Assembly: GCF_003955755.1 (NCBI RefSeq)
Contig: NZ_CP034465.1
Span: 2,474,001-2,538,000 of the forward strand
DNA: 64,000 nt
Direction: 5' to 3'
From: Jeotgalibaca ciconiae
Lineage (GTDB): Bacteria > Bacillota > Bacilli > Lactobacillales > Aerococcaceae
Shown here: positions 26,500 to 37,399 of the stretch, piece by piece
Layout of the letters: the number at the start of each line of letters is the position of its first letter
How positions within the stretch are numbered: the stretch's first letter is position 1
Notes under the pieces: generated by a model
Databases searched by the model: none
What the model saw: only the letters and a program-made list of their open reading frames with translations
What the model was told of the DNA's origin: nothing
Program-made: the position numbers and the translations under genes

Positions 26500-29109
26500 A
26501 TGCAAGTAGAAAAGATGACTCGCGCGATGCAAGAAGCGTTAGGAGAAGCACAGAATATTGCAATTAATAGGAAACATCAATTTATTGAAATTCCTCATCT
26601 ATGGAAAACATTGATGCAGCCAAATTCGTTTGCTAGAAATTTCTATCAAGATTTAGGGATGGATTTACAAGCATTGGACCACGTGATTGATAAGGAACTC
26701 GATAAAATTTCACAAGTATCCGGAACGAATATTCAATACGGTCAGTCTTTTGGGCAAAATCTTTACCAGCTTTTCCTTGAAGCCAATAAAGAGATGGAAG
26801 AATTCCAAGATGAATACTTATCAACCGAAGTGGTTTTGTTAGCTCTTTATTCACTATCCCATCATCCACTAACCCTCTATTTAAAGGAGAATGGACTAAG
26901 CAAGCAAATTATAAAAAACAAAATAGTAGAAATAAGAGGCGGTGATCGTGTGACTTCACAAGATCAAGAAGAACAATACCAAGCATTGGAAAAATATGGA
27001 ATTGATTTGATTCAAGCAATGAAAAGCGGCAAGCATGATCCGGTTATTGGCCGTGATGAAGAGATTCGAGATGTCATTCGAATTCTTTCAAGAAAAACAA
27101 AAAACAACCCTGTCCTCATTGGAGAACCAGGCGTTGGGAAGACTGCAATTGTTGAAGGTTTGGCTCAACGGATCGTCAGAAGAGATGTGCCGGATAATTT
27201 AAAAGACAAGACGATTTTTTCTCTCGATATGGGTGCTTTAATTGCAGGAGCGAAATACCGTGGTGAATTTGAAGAGCGTCTGAAAAGTGTTTTAAAAGAA
27301 GTGAAAAAAAGTGATGGACGGATCATTTTATTTATTGATGAAATCCATACCATTATCGGTGCCGGAAAAACAGAAGGTAGCATGGATGCAGGAAATCTTC
27401 TAAAACCAATGTTAGCTCGTGGAGAATTGCATTGTATTGGTGCAACTACATTGGATGAGTACCAACAAAATTTTGAAAAAGATAAAGCTTTGGAGCGTCG
27501 TTTTCAAAAAGTAGTAGTTGCAGAACCAACAGTAGAAGATACCATTACGATTTTAAGAGGATTGAAAGAACGCTTTGAAATACACCATAGCGTAACCATC
27601 CAAGATAATGCGATTGTAGCTGCAGCAACACTTTCTAATCGTTATATCACGGATCGTTTTCTTCCGGATAAGGCCATCGACTTAGTTGACGAAGCTTGTG
27701 CCAGTATCAAAGTAGAGATGAATTCCATGCCGACAGAACTTGATCAAGTAACTCGCAAACTAATGCAGCTTGAAATTGAAGAAGCTGCATTAAAACAAGA
27801 AAAAGACGAATTAAGCAAGCAGCGGTTAATAAGCATACAAAATGAATTGGCCGAATCTCGTGAAGAAGCAAACAGGCTTAAGATGCAATGGGAAATAGAA
27901 AAAGAAGAAGCTGAAACGGTTCGTTCCAAAAGAGAAGAATTGGAAATCGCTCGAAGACAACTAGAAGACGCCGAGTCAGAATATGATTTAGAAAAAGCAG
28001 CGGTGCTAAGACATGGAACCATTCCACAATTAGAGAAAGAACTGGCTGATTTAGAGCGAAAAAATGCTGAGACCCAAACCGACGAAGGAAAGCTTGTTCA
28101 AGAAGCCGTTACCGAAAATGAAATAGCATCGGTCGTAGAACGCTTGACGGGCATACCAGTTAAGCGGTTAGTAGAAGGGGAGAAAGAAAAACTATTAACT
28201 CTCTCAGAAACTTTACACAAACGAGTGATTGGACAAGATGAGGCGGTAGAAAGCGTCACAAATGCAGTTCTTCGTTCTCGTGCAGGCTTGCAATCACCGA
28301 ATCGACCAATCGGCTCCTTTTTATTTTTAGGACCTACAGGGGTCGGAAAGACAGAATTAGCAAAAGCACTTGCTGAAAACTTATTTGATTCACAAGACCA
28401 TATGGTGCGAATTGATATGAGTGAATATATGGAAAAATTTGCAGTAAGTCGTTTGGTTGGTGCACCCCCAGGTTATGTTGGATACGAAGAGGGCGGCCAA
28501 TTAACGGAAGCGGTTCGCAGAAGTCCTTACACAATTGTGCTCCTGGATGAAATTGAAAAAGCTCACCCGGATGTATTTAATATCCTTCTTCAAGTAATGG
28601 ACGACGGTCGATTAACTGACTCGAAAGGTAGAACGGTTGATTTCAAGAATACAGTCTTGATTATGACAAGTAATCTCGGATCTCAATATCTCCTGAACAG
28701 TATGGAAGAAAATGGTGAAATAACGGAAGAAACTAAAAATAATGTGCTTGATTTATTAAAGATAACTTTCAAGCCAGAATTCCTCAATCGAATTGATGAC
28801 ACGGTTCTGTTTTCTCCACTTAACAAAGAAGACATCCATCTAATCGTTGATAAAATCATTCTGGAGTTACAAGAGCGGCTGGCTAACCGTCAAATCAAGT
28901 TATCGATTTCGGAAGAAGTAAAAGAGTGGATTACAATAAATGCCTATGATTTTCAATATGGGGCACGCCCTCTAAGAAGATTTATTACCAATCGAATTGA
29001 AAACTTATTAGCGAAAGAGATCATTAAAGGTTCGATTCAAGAAAACCAACATGTGCTGATAAATTTAGTAGACGGAAAAATTAATTTTTCTATTCTAAAA
29101 GATCATTAA
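26500..29109 (+). CDS. clpB: ATP-dependent disaggregase ClpB
   Basis: Hexameric AAA+ chaperone that, with DnaK, extracts and refolds proteins from aggregates in the cytosol. The N domain is about residues 1-145. NBD1 has Walker A GEPGVGKT near 206 and the [13 protein letters not shown] Walker B. A long coiled-coil M domain (about 400-525) identifies ClpB rather than ClpC or ClpE. NBD2 has Walker A GPTGVGKT near 610. I chose ATG 26500 ([11 protein letters not shown], 869 aa) behind AGAGGTGA; an upstream ATG at 26440 is inside the promoter. No ClpP-binding loop is evident. Confidence 0.94.
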   Translation: MQVEKMTRAMQEALGEAQNIAINRKHQFIEIPHLWKTLMQPNSFARNFYQDLGMDLQALDHVIDKELDKISQVSGTNIQYGQSFGQNLYQLFLEANKEMEEFQDEYLSTEVVLLALYSLSHHPLTLYLKENGLSKQIIKNKIVEIRGGDRVTSQDQEEQYQALEKYGIDLIQAMKSGKHDPVIGRDEEIRDVIRILSRKTKNNPVLIGEPGVGKTAIVEGLAQRIVRRDVPDNLKDKTIFSLDMGALIAGAKYRGEFEERLKSVLKEVKKSDGRIILFIDEIHTIIGAGKTEGSMDAGNLLKPMLARGELHCIGATTLDEYQQNFEKDKALERRFQKVVVAEPTVEDTITILRGLKERFEIHHSVTIQDNAIVAAATLSNRYITDRFLPDKAIDLVDEACASIKVEMNSMPTELDQVTRKLMQLEIEEAALKQEKDELSKQRLISIQNELAESREEANRLKMQWEIEKEEAETVRSKREELEIARRQLEDAESEYDLEKAAVLRHGTIPQLEKELADLERKNAETQTDEGKLVQEAVTENEIASVVERLTGIPVKRLVEGEKEKLLTLSETLHKRVIGQDEAVESVTNAVLRSRAGLQSPNRPIGSFLFLGPTGVGKTELAKALAENLFDSQDHMVRIDMSEYMEKFAVSRLVGAPPGYVGYEEGGQLTEAVRRSPYTIVLLDEIEKAHPDVFNILLQVMDDGRLTDSKGRTVDFKNTVLIMTSNLGSQYLLNSMEENGEITEETKNNVLDLLKITFKPEFLNRIDDTVLFSPLNKEDIHLIVDKIILELQERLANRQIKLSISEEVKEWITINAYDFQYGARPLRRFITNRIENLLAKEIIKGSIQENQHVLINLVDGKINFSILKDH

Positions 29110-29111
29110 GA

Positions 29112-29156
29112 TAAAGCGGCAACAATACTAGTAAAATATTGTTGTCGCTTTATTTA
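29112..29156 (+). terminator. Terminator of clpB
   Basis: Stem AAAGCG.CAACAATA / TATTGTTG.CGCTTT with a 9-nt loop and T-rich tail. Confidence 0.85.
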
Positions 29157-29232
29157 ATTGCAAATGTACGATAAAATAATAGTGTAAAGTTTTGTTCTTA
29201 CGAATATGTATTTTATGTTGGAGGTGATAATA

Positions 29233-29829
29233 TTGCTTTTCTTGGTAATTGGTTTTATTTGTTTGGTTGTTATGTTATTTACGAATAAATTTTATGTATT
29301 TGGCGGCTTGTCAATTATCAGTTTCTTTATTTACTTTATGATGGTGGGAGACGGTTCTTGGGTAACATTCCTACTCTTTTTATCTGGTATCTTCCTGCTC
29401 ATACTGGAGATATTTATTCCGGATTTTGGTTTAATTGGGATAGCAGGCTTCGTATTGCTCGCTCTTGGTTATCTCTCCAATCAAAATGATTTATGGGGAA
29501 GCCTGTTTGATTTAGGGCTTGCGATAGTGATTGCAGTGATTACGGCTTATATCTTGTTAAAAAAAGGATATACTTTTTTACCTGGTAAGAGTAGTTTGGT
29601 ACTTGGAACATCGTTACAAAAAAATCGTGGATATTCTACTGGAAGAGATTATACGATTTATTTAGGAAAAACGGGAACAGCGGTTACGACGCTTCGTCCT
29701 TCAGGAAAAGCTGAAATTGATGGCAAAGTACTGGATGTTTTAAGTGATGGAAATGTGATTCGCGAAGGAGCATCGGTTCAAGTTATACATGTAGAAGGAA
29801 TAAAAATTATAGTGAAGGAGTTGGCGTAA
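29233..29829 (+). CDS. NfeD-family membrane protein (FloA partner)
   Basis: NfeD-type protein of the YqeZ/NfeD1b group, which works with flotillins in membrane microdomains. About four membrane helices fill residues 1-115, and a soluble OB-fold (NfeD) domain fills about 135-198 ([21 protein letters not shown]). It lacks the N-terminal ClpP-like protease domain of long NfeD proteins. I chose TTG 29233 because GGAGG lies 8 nt upstream; in-frame ATGs at 29206 and 29215 lie before this SD. It precedes floA by 1 bp. Confidence 0.85.
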   Translation: MLFLVIGFICLVVMLFTNKFYVFGGLSIISFFIYFMMVGDGSWVTFLLFLSGIFLLILEIFIPDFGLIGIAGFVLLALGYLSNQNDLWGSLFDLGLAIVIAVITAYILLKKGYTFLPGKSSLVLGTSLQKNRGYSTGRDYTIYLGKTGTAVTTLRPSGKAEIDGKVLDVLSDGNVIREGASVQVIHVEGIKIIVKELA

Positions 29830-29830
29830 T

Positions 29831-30811
29831 ATGCAAGAAGGTATTATCGGCATTGTTATCATTGCCGTAATCGTAATCTTGGTTTTATCTTTGTTTTTCC
29901 GTTTCGTACCTGTGGGATTATGGATTACTGCATATTTTTCAGGAGTAAAGTTAAAAATTTCAGAATTAATCGGAATGCGATTAAGAAGGGTATCACCAAG
30001 CTTAGTCGTTCAGCCCTTGATTAAAGCTACGAAAGCTGGGCTGGTTATTGACACAGGTGAATTAGAGGCGCATTACTTGGCTGGTGGAGATATTAATCAG
30101 GTTATTGATGCACTGATTGCTGCTCAGCGTGCGAATATTGATCTTGAATTCGAGCAAGCAGCTGCAATTGATCTGGCCGGAAGAAACGTTTTTGAAGCGG
30201 TTCAAGTAAGTGTTAACCCGAAAGTTATTGAAACACCTATTATTGCTGGTGTAGCTATGAATGGTATTGAAGTAAAAGCAAAAGCAAAAGTAACTGTTCG
30301 TGCGAACATTGAACGTTTGGTCGGTGGTGCTGGTGAGGAGACAATCATTGCCCGTGTTGGTGAAGGGATTGTAACTACTGTAGGTTCTGCAAAAGCCCAT
30401 TCGCAAGTATTAGAGAATCCAGATTCTATCTCACAGACCATTTTACGTAAAGGATTGGATTCCGGTACAGCATTCGAAATTCTATCAATCGATATCGCTG
30501 ACGTAGATGTAGGACGCAACGTAGGAGCTAAATTACAAGCAGAGCAAGCTGAAGCGGACAAACGCGTTGCTCAAGCAAAAGCAGAGGAAAAACGTTCACT
30601 TGCTGTTGCAGAAGAGCAAGAAATGATTGCTGAAGTTCAAAGACAACGTGCAAAAGTTGTTGAAGCAGAAGCGCAAGTTCCGTTAGCGATGGCAGAAGCT
30701 CTTCGTTCAGGGAACCTTGGCGTAATGGATTATTATAAAATGAAAAACATTACGGCGGATACGGACATGAGAAACTCACTGTCAGGAAATAAAGACAGAA
30801 GTGATTCCTAA
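29831..30811 (+). CDS. floA: Flotillin-like protein FloA
   Basis: Bacterial flotillin (UPF0365) that scaffolds membrane microdomains. A membrane-inserting hydrophobic segment is at about residues 5-28. A PHB-like domain follows (about 60-220), then an Ala/Glu-rich coiled coil ([28 protein letters not shown], near 240-285). The 326-aa length is normal. Its neighbour NfeD is the usual operon partner. Confidence 0.94.
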   Translation: MQEGIIGIVIIAVIVILVLSLFFRFVPVGLWITAYFSGVKLKISELIGMRLRRVSPSLVVQPLIKATKAGLVIDTGELEAHYLAGGDINQVIDALIAAQRANIDLEFEQAAAIDLAGRNVFEAVQVSVNPKVIETPIIAGVAMNGIEVKAKAKVTVRANIERLVGGAGEETIIARVGEGIVTTVGSAKAHSQVLENPDSISQTILRKGLDSGTAFEILSIDIADVDVGRNVGAKLQAEQAEADKRVAQAKAEEKRSLAVAEEQEMIAEVQRQRAKVVEAEAQVPLAMAEALRSGNLGVMDYYKMKNITADTDMRNSLSGNKDRSDS

Positions 30812-31644
30812 TGAGCCCATGGACTTTTTTACTACCAACTTTATTTAATTTCGCTGCATTGATTTTTATTGTTGTGATTTGGATTATCTTTGTTCGTAAT
30901 TTTTTACGTGAAATGCGCAAAGGAAAGCAACGAACTCAAAATCAATGGACACAACAAACAAGAACGCAGCAAAGTAGACAAATAGCAAAAGAGCCATCCG
31001 TGTCATCTCCAAGTAGAAGAAATGCACAAAGAGGAACTAGGACAAATGCGCGTTCGCAGCAAAGAAAAAGGAGTACTTCTTGGCAATCTACGAGTGCGAA
31101 AACAGATGGACAGAGCATTCGATTAAGAGAATTAATGAAGTACAAACCTGCTGATTTGTATCGCTTATTAAAAGACCATTTACCGGAAGAATACAAAGAA
31201 GAAATTCAAAGTATTTTTAATTCTCCCAATGCTGAAGTGGAATTGATTAAATTTATCAGAAGACCTGATGTATGGCCGAGCGTTCAAAAATCGCTTGCAG
31301 AAATTAGTTCTGGGTCATCAAGAAGACAGACTGCATCAAGACCCATGGGTTCTCAAAAAACGCCACAAGCGGTTGTCGAAAAACCTTCTGCAGATGAAGA
31401 ATATATTGATTTGGATTGGTTGGATAGAGAAGATGCTCAGTTACAAAGCGAATATGACTCTGTCGTTCATGAGTTTGATTATTTTATGGAAGATATCTCT
31501 GGAAAAGATTTAACTGAATCCATACAGACTGCTTCTTCCTCGTCTCGTTTTAATAAAACCAGATTGGATAAAGAAATTTCTGATAAAAAATGGCTTAAAG
31601 AAGCAGTTATTGCAACTGTTATTTTAGAAAAGCCAGATTTTTAA
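30811..31644 (+). CDS. Hypothetical membrane-anchored protein of the floA operon
   Basis: I do not recognise this 277-aa protein. Residues about 8-28 form one membrane helix. Residues 35-100 are a basic Gln/Arg/Ser/Thr-rich, probably disordered segment. A helical patch follows at about 107-165 (LRELMKYKPADLYRLLKDH and VELIKFIRRPDVWPSVQKSL). An acidic region and a C-terminal helix KWLKEAVIATVILEKPDF end it. The ATG overlaps the floA stop (TAATG) and has little SD, so translation is coupled to floA. A role in flotillin assemblies is inferred only from position. Confidence 0.8.
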   Translation: MSPWTFLLPTLFNFAALIFIVVIWIIFVRNFLREMRKGKQRTQNQWTQQTRTQQSRQIAKEPSVSSPSRRNAQRGTRTNARSQQRKRSTSWQSTSAKTDGQSIRLRELMKYKPADLYRLLKDHLPEEYKEEIQSIFNSPNAEVELIKFIRRPDVWPSVQKSLAEISSGSSRRQTASRPMGSQKTPQAVVEKPSADEEYIDLDWLDREDAQLQSEYDSVVHEFDYFMEDISGKDLTESIQTASSSSRFNKTRLDKEISDKKWLKEAVIATVILEKPDF

Positions 31645-31660
31645 CGAAGGGAAGGATTGC

Positions 31661-32422
31661 ATGTCTCGGTTAATTGGAGTGAACACCCTTGTATTTAATA
31701 AGGAATTACTTGAAGGTAAGAAAAAACAATGGGAATATTTGAAAGACATAAAAGAATTAGAGTTTTCTTTCGTTGAAATACGTCGAGAATTCATTCGTGA
31801 TCTGGAAAGTGAATTCAAAGAAACGAAGAAACAGGCATCTGCTCTAAATCTACCATTATTTTATTCTGTCCCATCAGTTCTTTTTGAGTCTGGTAAAATA
31901 AATCCTCAATTGAAACAGTATTTTAAAGAAGCTGTTGAAATGGGAGCAAGTCAAATAAAACTCACTTTAGGTCAATATGAAGGATTTTCACCTGGAATTA
32001 TTCATAAGCTAAAAGGAATAATGGAAGAGTTTCCGAAGATACAACTAAGTATTGAAAATGATCAATCAAGAGATGGGGGCAGTCCTGAAAAATTGTCTGC
32101 ATTGATTGTAACAGCTCACGAAAAAAAATTGCCTTTAAAAATAACATTTGATACGGGGAACTTTGTCTATATTCAAGAAGATTCTGAAAAAGCTGCCCAT
32201 GTTTTGCAGGACTTCGTTCATTACATCCATATTAAAAATGTAAAACGAAACCAAAAAGGGGAGCTCGAACTAGCTCATTTTGAAACAGGCGTTGTGAACA
32301 TACCAAATGTACTAAGTTCTTTTCCAGAGGGTGTTCCAGCAGCGATTGAATACCCTTGTGGAAGTAAAGATGAGGCTATGTATGTTTTGAAAAAGCAAAA
32401 AGAACAGATTGAGAAATATTAA
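31661..32422 (+). CDS. Sugar phosphate isomerase/epimerase-like TIM-barrel protein
   Basis: Xylose-isomerase-like/AP-endonuclease-2 superfamily TIM barrel, 253 aa, cytoplasmic. The C-terminal strands LSIENDQS (Glu), ITFDTGNFVYI (Asp) and HYIHIKNVK (His) are the usual metal ligands of the family. The exact reaction cannot be deduced. AAGGGAAGG precedes the ATG. It follows the floA operon by 16 bp and may be its last gene; a terminator follows. Confidence 0.8.
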   Translation: MSRLIGVNTLVFNKELLEGKKKQWEYLKDIKELEFSFVEIRREFIRDLESEFKETKKQASALNLPLFYSVPSVLFESGKINPQLKQYFKEAVEMGASQIKLTLGQYEGFSPGIIHKLKGIMEEFPKIQLSIENDQSRDGGSPEKLSALIVTAHEKKLPLKITFDTGNFVYIQEDSEKAAHVLQDFVHYIHIKNVKRNQKGELELAHFETGVVNIPNVLSSFPEGVPAAIEYPCGSKDEAMYVLKKQKEQIEKY

Positions 32423-32424
32423 AA

Positions 32425-32476
32425 TAAAAAAGTGCGATTATCCAAGATTTATTCTTGAGTAATCGCGCTTTTTTTA
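32425..32476 (+). terminator. Terminator after the TIM-barrel gene
   Basis: Imperfect stem around AAAAAAGTGCGATTA and TAATCGCGCTTTTTTT, with an inner CAAGA / TCTTG pairing. Confidence 0.85.
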
Positions 32477-32477
32477 T

Positions 32478-32506
32478 TTCACGGATTATTTTTACTGTGG
32501 TATACT
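32478..32506 (+). promoter_or_regulatory. Promoter of tgt
   Basis: TTCACG, 17-nt spacer, TATACT with extended TGG, 35 bp before the TTG start. Confidence 0.65.
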
Positions 32507-32525
32507 ATGGAGTGACTAGTTTTAG

Positions 32526-33686
<1,161 letters not shown>

Positions 33687-33757
33687 TAGTTATGGTAAGT
33701 AAGCTGCTGTTTTGGTAAGGTTTTATATATACATTAAAAATGATGGAGGAATTTATT

Positions 33758-34096
33758 ATGCCACAAGGACTAACGATGATTCTTTTTTACGGACTTTTAT
33801 TTGGAGTAATGTACTTTATTCTTATTCGTCCTCAAAAGAAACAACAAAAGAAAACACAAGATATGCTGAGCCAAGTAAAACCTGGAGATAGCGTAGTTAC
33901 AATTGGTGGTTTACACGGGGTTGTAGACGAAGTAAATACGACAAATAATACAGTGACACTTGATTGCGAAGGGATTTTCTTAACATTTGAAAAACGTTCT
34001 ATTTCGCGTGTTGTAAAAGCTTCAACAATTACAACAGAAGCGGGAATTGTAGAGTCAGACGATATCACTCAAGACAATGAGGAAACGAACGAATAG
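33758..34096 (+). CDS. yajC: Preprotein translocase subunit YajC
   Basis: Accessory protein of the SecDF complex at the membrane. The 112-aa sequence has one N-terminal membrane helix (about 4-22), the family motif LIRPQKKQQKKTQDML (25-40) and the strand-rich VKPGDSVVTIGGLHGVV core. I chose ATG 33758 (MPQGLTMIL) because GGAGGA lies 8 nt upstream; a frame from 33740 lies before it. The tail is acidic. Confidence 0.94.
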   Translation: MPQGLTMILFYGLLFGVMYFILIRPQKKQQKKTQDMLSQVKPGDSVVTIGGLHGVVDEVNTTNNTVTLDCEGIFLTFEKRSISRVVKASTITTEAGIVESDDITQDNEETNE

Positions 34097-34126
34097 TTCT
34101 TATTTCAAAATGGAGTGGAGAGCGGG

Positions 34127-34408
34127 ATGACTGAAGAAAATACTGATTTTTACGAAGAATTGCTTCCATGGTTTGAACTAAAGGTGTCGGAATTTTCTAA
34201 AGAAGGATATTCAAATATCGAGACAAGCGATTTGATTCTTTGTTTTAAAAATCTTGTCTGGAGACATTCCGTGCCACAATACTACTACCAACAAGTATTC
34301 GAAATATTGAATCTTAATGTAAATCAATATTTTGATTATAAGTCGTTAGAAGCGCAAGTATATAATGTTTCATCTTTGGAAGAAATTAATTTTGAAGAGT
34401 TTTTTTAA
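34127..34408 (+). CDS. comN: Post-transcriptional regulator, ComN family
   Basis: Small (93-aa) acidic helical protein matching the ComN/YrzD post-transcriptional regulator family, which in Bacillus controls comE mRNA. Family-like features are the helix FYEELLPWFELKVSEFSKEGY and the short motif LVWRHSVPQYYYQQVFEILNL. Its position after yajC is the usual one (tgt-yajC-comN-secDF). I chose ATG 34127 behind GGAGAG. No secDF follows; a terminator does. Confidence 0.78.
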   Translation: MTEENTDFYEELLPWFELKVSEFSKEGYSNIETSDLILCFKNLVWRHSVPQYYYQQVFEILNLNVNQYFDYKSLEAQVYNVSSLEEINFEEFF

Positions 34409-34415
34409 GAAGAGG

Positions 34416-34454
34416 AATAGATCCGTTGGAATCAACAACGGATCTATTTTTTTC
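34416..34454 (+). terminator. Terminator after comN
   Basis: Thirteen-bp stem AATAGATCCGTTG and complement with TTTTTT. Confidence 0.92.
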
Positions 34455-34459
34455 TTTAA

Positions 34460-34488
34460 TTGTTAAATCAATCACAAAAGCGCTTACA
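34460..34488 (+). promoter_or_regulatory. Overlapping Rex-like and cre sites upstream of adhE
   Basis: TTGTTA-AATCAA-TCACAA (34460-34477) matches the Rex half-sites TTGTGA...TCACAA at 11 of 12 positions. CAAAAGCGCTTACA (34475-34488) matches the CcpA cre consensus at 12 of 14. They share three bases, so Rex and CcpA could compete or cooperate about 80-110 bp upstream of the adhE promoter. Confidence 0.65.
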
Positions 34489-34567
34489 ACGTTTAAATAA
34501 TAACGATTAGGGGTGGTGGTTGATGTGAAGGGGTTTATAAACATGTGAAACAAAATACAAAAAGGTG

Positions 34568-34617
34568 TTTACAATGATTAAAAGATGTAATATAATAATT
34601 TGTGAAATAAAGAACAA
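34568..34617 (+). promoter_or_regulatory. adhE promoter with a second Rex-like site
   Basis: TTTACA (34568-34573), 17-nt spacer, TATAAT (34591-34596). A second Rex-like sequence TTGTGA-AATAAA-GAACAA (34600-34617; 10 of 12 half-site positions) covers the expected start of transcription. High NADH would lift Rex repression; this is inferred from the known family. Confidence 0.75.
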
Positions 34618-34634
34618 ACAAGGAGATGTTTTAT

Positions 34635-37229
34635 ATGTCAGCTTTGAATGTGAAAGAAGTGCAAACTGCACCTGAAGAAATGATTGATAATCTCGCAGAA
34701 AATGGTTTGAAAGCTTTAGCAAAAATGGAATTAATGGATCAAGAAAAAATAGATGAGATTGTTCGGCATATGGCATTATCTGCACTTGATCAACATATGG
34801 AACTCGCAAAAATGGCTGTTGAAGAAACAGGCAGGGGCGTTTACGAAGATAAATGTTTGAAGAATATTTATGCTTCTGAGAACATTTGGCATTCAATCAA
34901 AAAAAATAAAACTGTTGGAATTATTGAAGATAATGATGTAGACCAAATTGTTCGAATTGCTGCACCTTTAGGAGTTTTGGCAGGAATTATTCCAACAACG
35001 AATCCTACATCAACCACTATTTTTAAAGCACTCATTAGCATGAAGACACGCAATCCAATTATTTTTTCTTTCCATCCAAGTGCTGAGAAATGTTCAGTCG
35101 CGACTGCCGAGCTTCTCTATAAAGCAGCTCTTGAAGCAGGTGCACCAGAAGGATGTATTCAGTGGATTGACGGTGTTTCAATGGAAAAAACAAATCTATT
35201 GATGCATCATCCGGATGTTGCTGCGGTGTTGGCTACTGGTGGTGCAGCGATGGTAAAAGCTGCTTATTCAACTGGTAAACCAGCTCTAGGCGTGGGTCCA
35301 GGTAATGTACCGGCATATGTTGAAAAGACTGCTGATGTTAAAAGAGCGGTAAATGACTTAGTGCTTTCCAAAACATTTGATAATGGAATGATTTGTGCAT
35401 CAGAACAAGCAGTCATTGTCGATAAAGAAATTTATGATGAAGTTAAAAAAGAATTTACAAAGAGAAGAGCTTACTTCGTAAAAGAAAAAGAAGTGGCTAA
35501 ATTAGAAGCAGCTATGATGCGCGAAGACAAGCAAGGGGTAAATCCTCAAATTGTTGGAATGGCTGCAACGAAAATTGCTGAATTGGCAGGGATTAAAGTT
35601 CCAGAAGACACAAAGTTGTTGATTGTTGAATTACCTGGAGCGGGAGCAGAATATCCTTTATCAAGAGAGAAACTATCGCCGGTATTGGCAATGATGAAAT
35701 CAACTTCTCACCAACATGCTTTCAAATTGAGTAAAGATATGCTTGCTTTAGATGGACTTGGACATTCGGCATGTATTCATACGACAGATGATGATTTAAT
35801 TCTTGAATTTGGAAAACAGATGAAAGCTTGTCGTATTTTAGTAAATTCTCCTACAGCACAAGGCGGTATTGGCGGTCTGTACAATAATAATATTCCTTCC
35901 TTAACACTTGGATGCGGTTCGTACGGAAGAAACTCTGTATCGGGGAATGTTTCTTCATTCGACTTATTGAATATTAAAACGGTAGCGAAAAGGAGAAATA
36001 ACATGCAATGGATAAAAGTTCCTGACAGAATTTATTTTGAAGAGAATTCAGTACGTTACTTGCGTGATATGAGAGATATTGAACGTGTATTCATCGTTTG
36101 TGACGAAGGTATGATGAAGCTAGGTTATGTAGATATTGTATTAGAGCAATTAAAACAAAGAAAAGATAAAGTGGTCTACACGATTTTCTCAGATGTTGAA
36201 CCAAACCCATCAACAGATACAGTCAATCGCGGAACAGAAAAAATGCGTGATTTTAATCCTGATACAATTATTGCTATTGGGGGCGGATCGCCAATGGATG
36301 CTGCAAAAGCAATGTGGTTATTCTATGAACATCCAGAAAGCAGTTTCTTTGGTGCAAAACAAAAGTATCTGGATATTCGTAAACGGACCTATAAGATTGA
36401 TCCAATGGAAAAAGCTCGTTTGGTATGTATCCCTACAACATCCGGTACAGGTTCTGAAGTAACACCATTTACCGTTATCACAGATAGCGAAACACATATT
36501 AAATATCCATTAGCAGATTATGCCTTAACACCTGATGTAGCGATTGTGGATCCGCAGTTCGTTTATAGTGTTCCTAAAGTGGTCACAGCAGATACAGGAA
36601 TGGATGTCTTGACTCATGCGATTGAATCTTATGTTTCTGTATTGGCAAATGACTATACACGTGGATTGAGTCTTCAAGCAATTAAATTAGTATTTGATCA
36701 CTTGAGAGATTCATATGAGAAGGGAGATCGCGTATCTCGTGAAAAGATCCATAATGCTTCTACGATTGCTGGAATGGCATTTGCAAATGCATTTTTAGGG
36801 ATTTCTCACTCAATTGCGCATAAGATTGGTGGACTATGGGATTTAGTTCATGGTAGAACTAATGCAGTATTGTTACCGCATATTATTCGTTATAACGCGA
36901 AAGAACCTTCAAAATTAAGTATGTGGGCAAAATATGAATCATTTAGAGCGGATGAAGATTACGCAACCATTGCTCGCTATATTGGATTGAAAGGCGAGAC
37001 AACGGAAGAACTAGTAGAAGCTCTAGCAGATGCAGTACATCAACTTGGAAAAGATGTAGGTATTAAGATGAGCTTCCAAGAGCAGGGTGTTTCGGAAGAA
37101 TGGTTGAAAAATGATGGAGATAGAATTGCTGAACTAGCATTTGAAGATCAATGTACGACCGCAAATCCAAAACAACCATTGATTAGTGAACTAAAAGAAG
37201 TTTTATATGCTGCATACTACGGAAAATAA
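34635..37229 (+). CDS. adhE: Bifunctional acetaldehyde-CoA/alcohol dehydrogenase AdhE
   Basis: Converts acetyl-CoA to ethanol in two NADH-consuming steps, the main redox sink in mixed-acid fermentation, and forms spirosomes. The N-terminal ALDH half (about 1-440) has the catalytic Cys in NGMICASEQAV near residue 255. A short linker leads to the Fe-ADH half (about 460-864) with GGGSPMDAAKAMW and the metal ligands in DVLTHAIESYVS and GISHSIAHKIGG. I chose ATG 34635 with AAGGAG 9 nt upstream. Length 864 aa is normal. Confidence 0.95.
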   Translation: MSALNVKEVQTAPEEMIDNLAENGLKALAKMELMDQEKIDEIVRHMALSALDQHMELAKMAVEETGRGVYEDKCLKNIYASENIWHSIKKNKTVGIIEDNDVDQIVRIAAPLGVLAGIIPTTNPTSTTIFKALISMKTRNPIIFSFHPSAEKCSVATAELLYKAALEAGAPEGCIQWIDGVSMEKTNLLMHHPDVAAVLATGGAAMVKAAYSTGKPALGVGPGNVPAYVEKTADVKRAVNDLVLSKTFDNGMICASEQAVIVDKEIYDEVKKEFTKRRAYFVKEKEVAKLEAAMMREDKQGVNPQIVGMAATKIAELAGIKVPEDTKLLIVELPGAGAEYPLSREKLSPVLAMMKSTSHQHAFKLSKDMLALDGLGHSACIHTTDDDLILEFGKQMKACRILVNSPTAQGGIGGLYNNNIPSLTLGCGSYGRNSVSGNVSSFDLLNIKTVAKRRNNMQWIKVPDRIYFEENSVRYLRDMRDIERVFIVCDEGMMKLGYVDIVLEQLKQRKDKVVYTIFSDVEPNPSTDTVNRGTEKMRDFNPDTIIAIGGGSPMDAAKAMWLFYEHPESSFFGAKQKYLDIRKRTYKIDPMEKARLVCIPTTSGTGSEVTPFTVITDSETHIKYPLADYALTPDVAIVDPQFVYSVPKVVTADTGMDVLTHAIESYVSVLANDYTRGLSLQAIKLVFDHLRDSYEKGDRVSREKIHNASTIAGMAFANAFLGISHSIAHKIGGLWDLVHGRTNAVLLPHIIRYNAKEPSKLSMWAKYESFRADEDYATIARYIGLKGETTEELVEALADAVHQLGKDVGIKMSFQEQGVSEEWLKNDGDRIAELAFEDQCTTANPKQPLISELKEVLYAAYYGK

Positions 37230-37242
37230 ATAACTAATAGAT

Positions 37243-37283
37243 AGCAATAAAGGACTTGGAGTTGTTCCAAGTCCTTTATTGCT
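37243..37283 (+). terminator. Hairpin terminator after adhE
   Basis: Eighteen-bp nearly perfect stem AGCAATAAAGGACTTGGA with its complement. There is no T-tract after it, so it may stabilise the 3' end as much as terminate. Confidence 0.7.
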
Positions 37284-37307
37284 CTGCTGTCGAAAAAAGA
37301 ATATAAT
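37279..37307 (+). promoter_or_regulatory. Promoter of dinB
   Basis: TTGCTC, 17-nt spacer, TATAAT. The -35 overlaps the right arm of the adhE hairpin. No LexA-type palindrome is seen nearby. Confidence 0.6.
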
Positions 37308-37399
37308 AATACTAGATGAGTTTAACTTTGCTTAAAAAAAGATTAACAGTCTTCCGAAAAGAGGTTAAAGTTTCTTTAAAATAGTTAGGGGCGGTAAAC

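Noticed and set aside
34543-34560. Third Rex-like sequence ATGTGA-AACAAA-ATACAA upstream of adhE
   Set aside because: Only 9 of 12 half-site positions match in an AT-rich region, so it is within chance.
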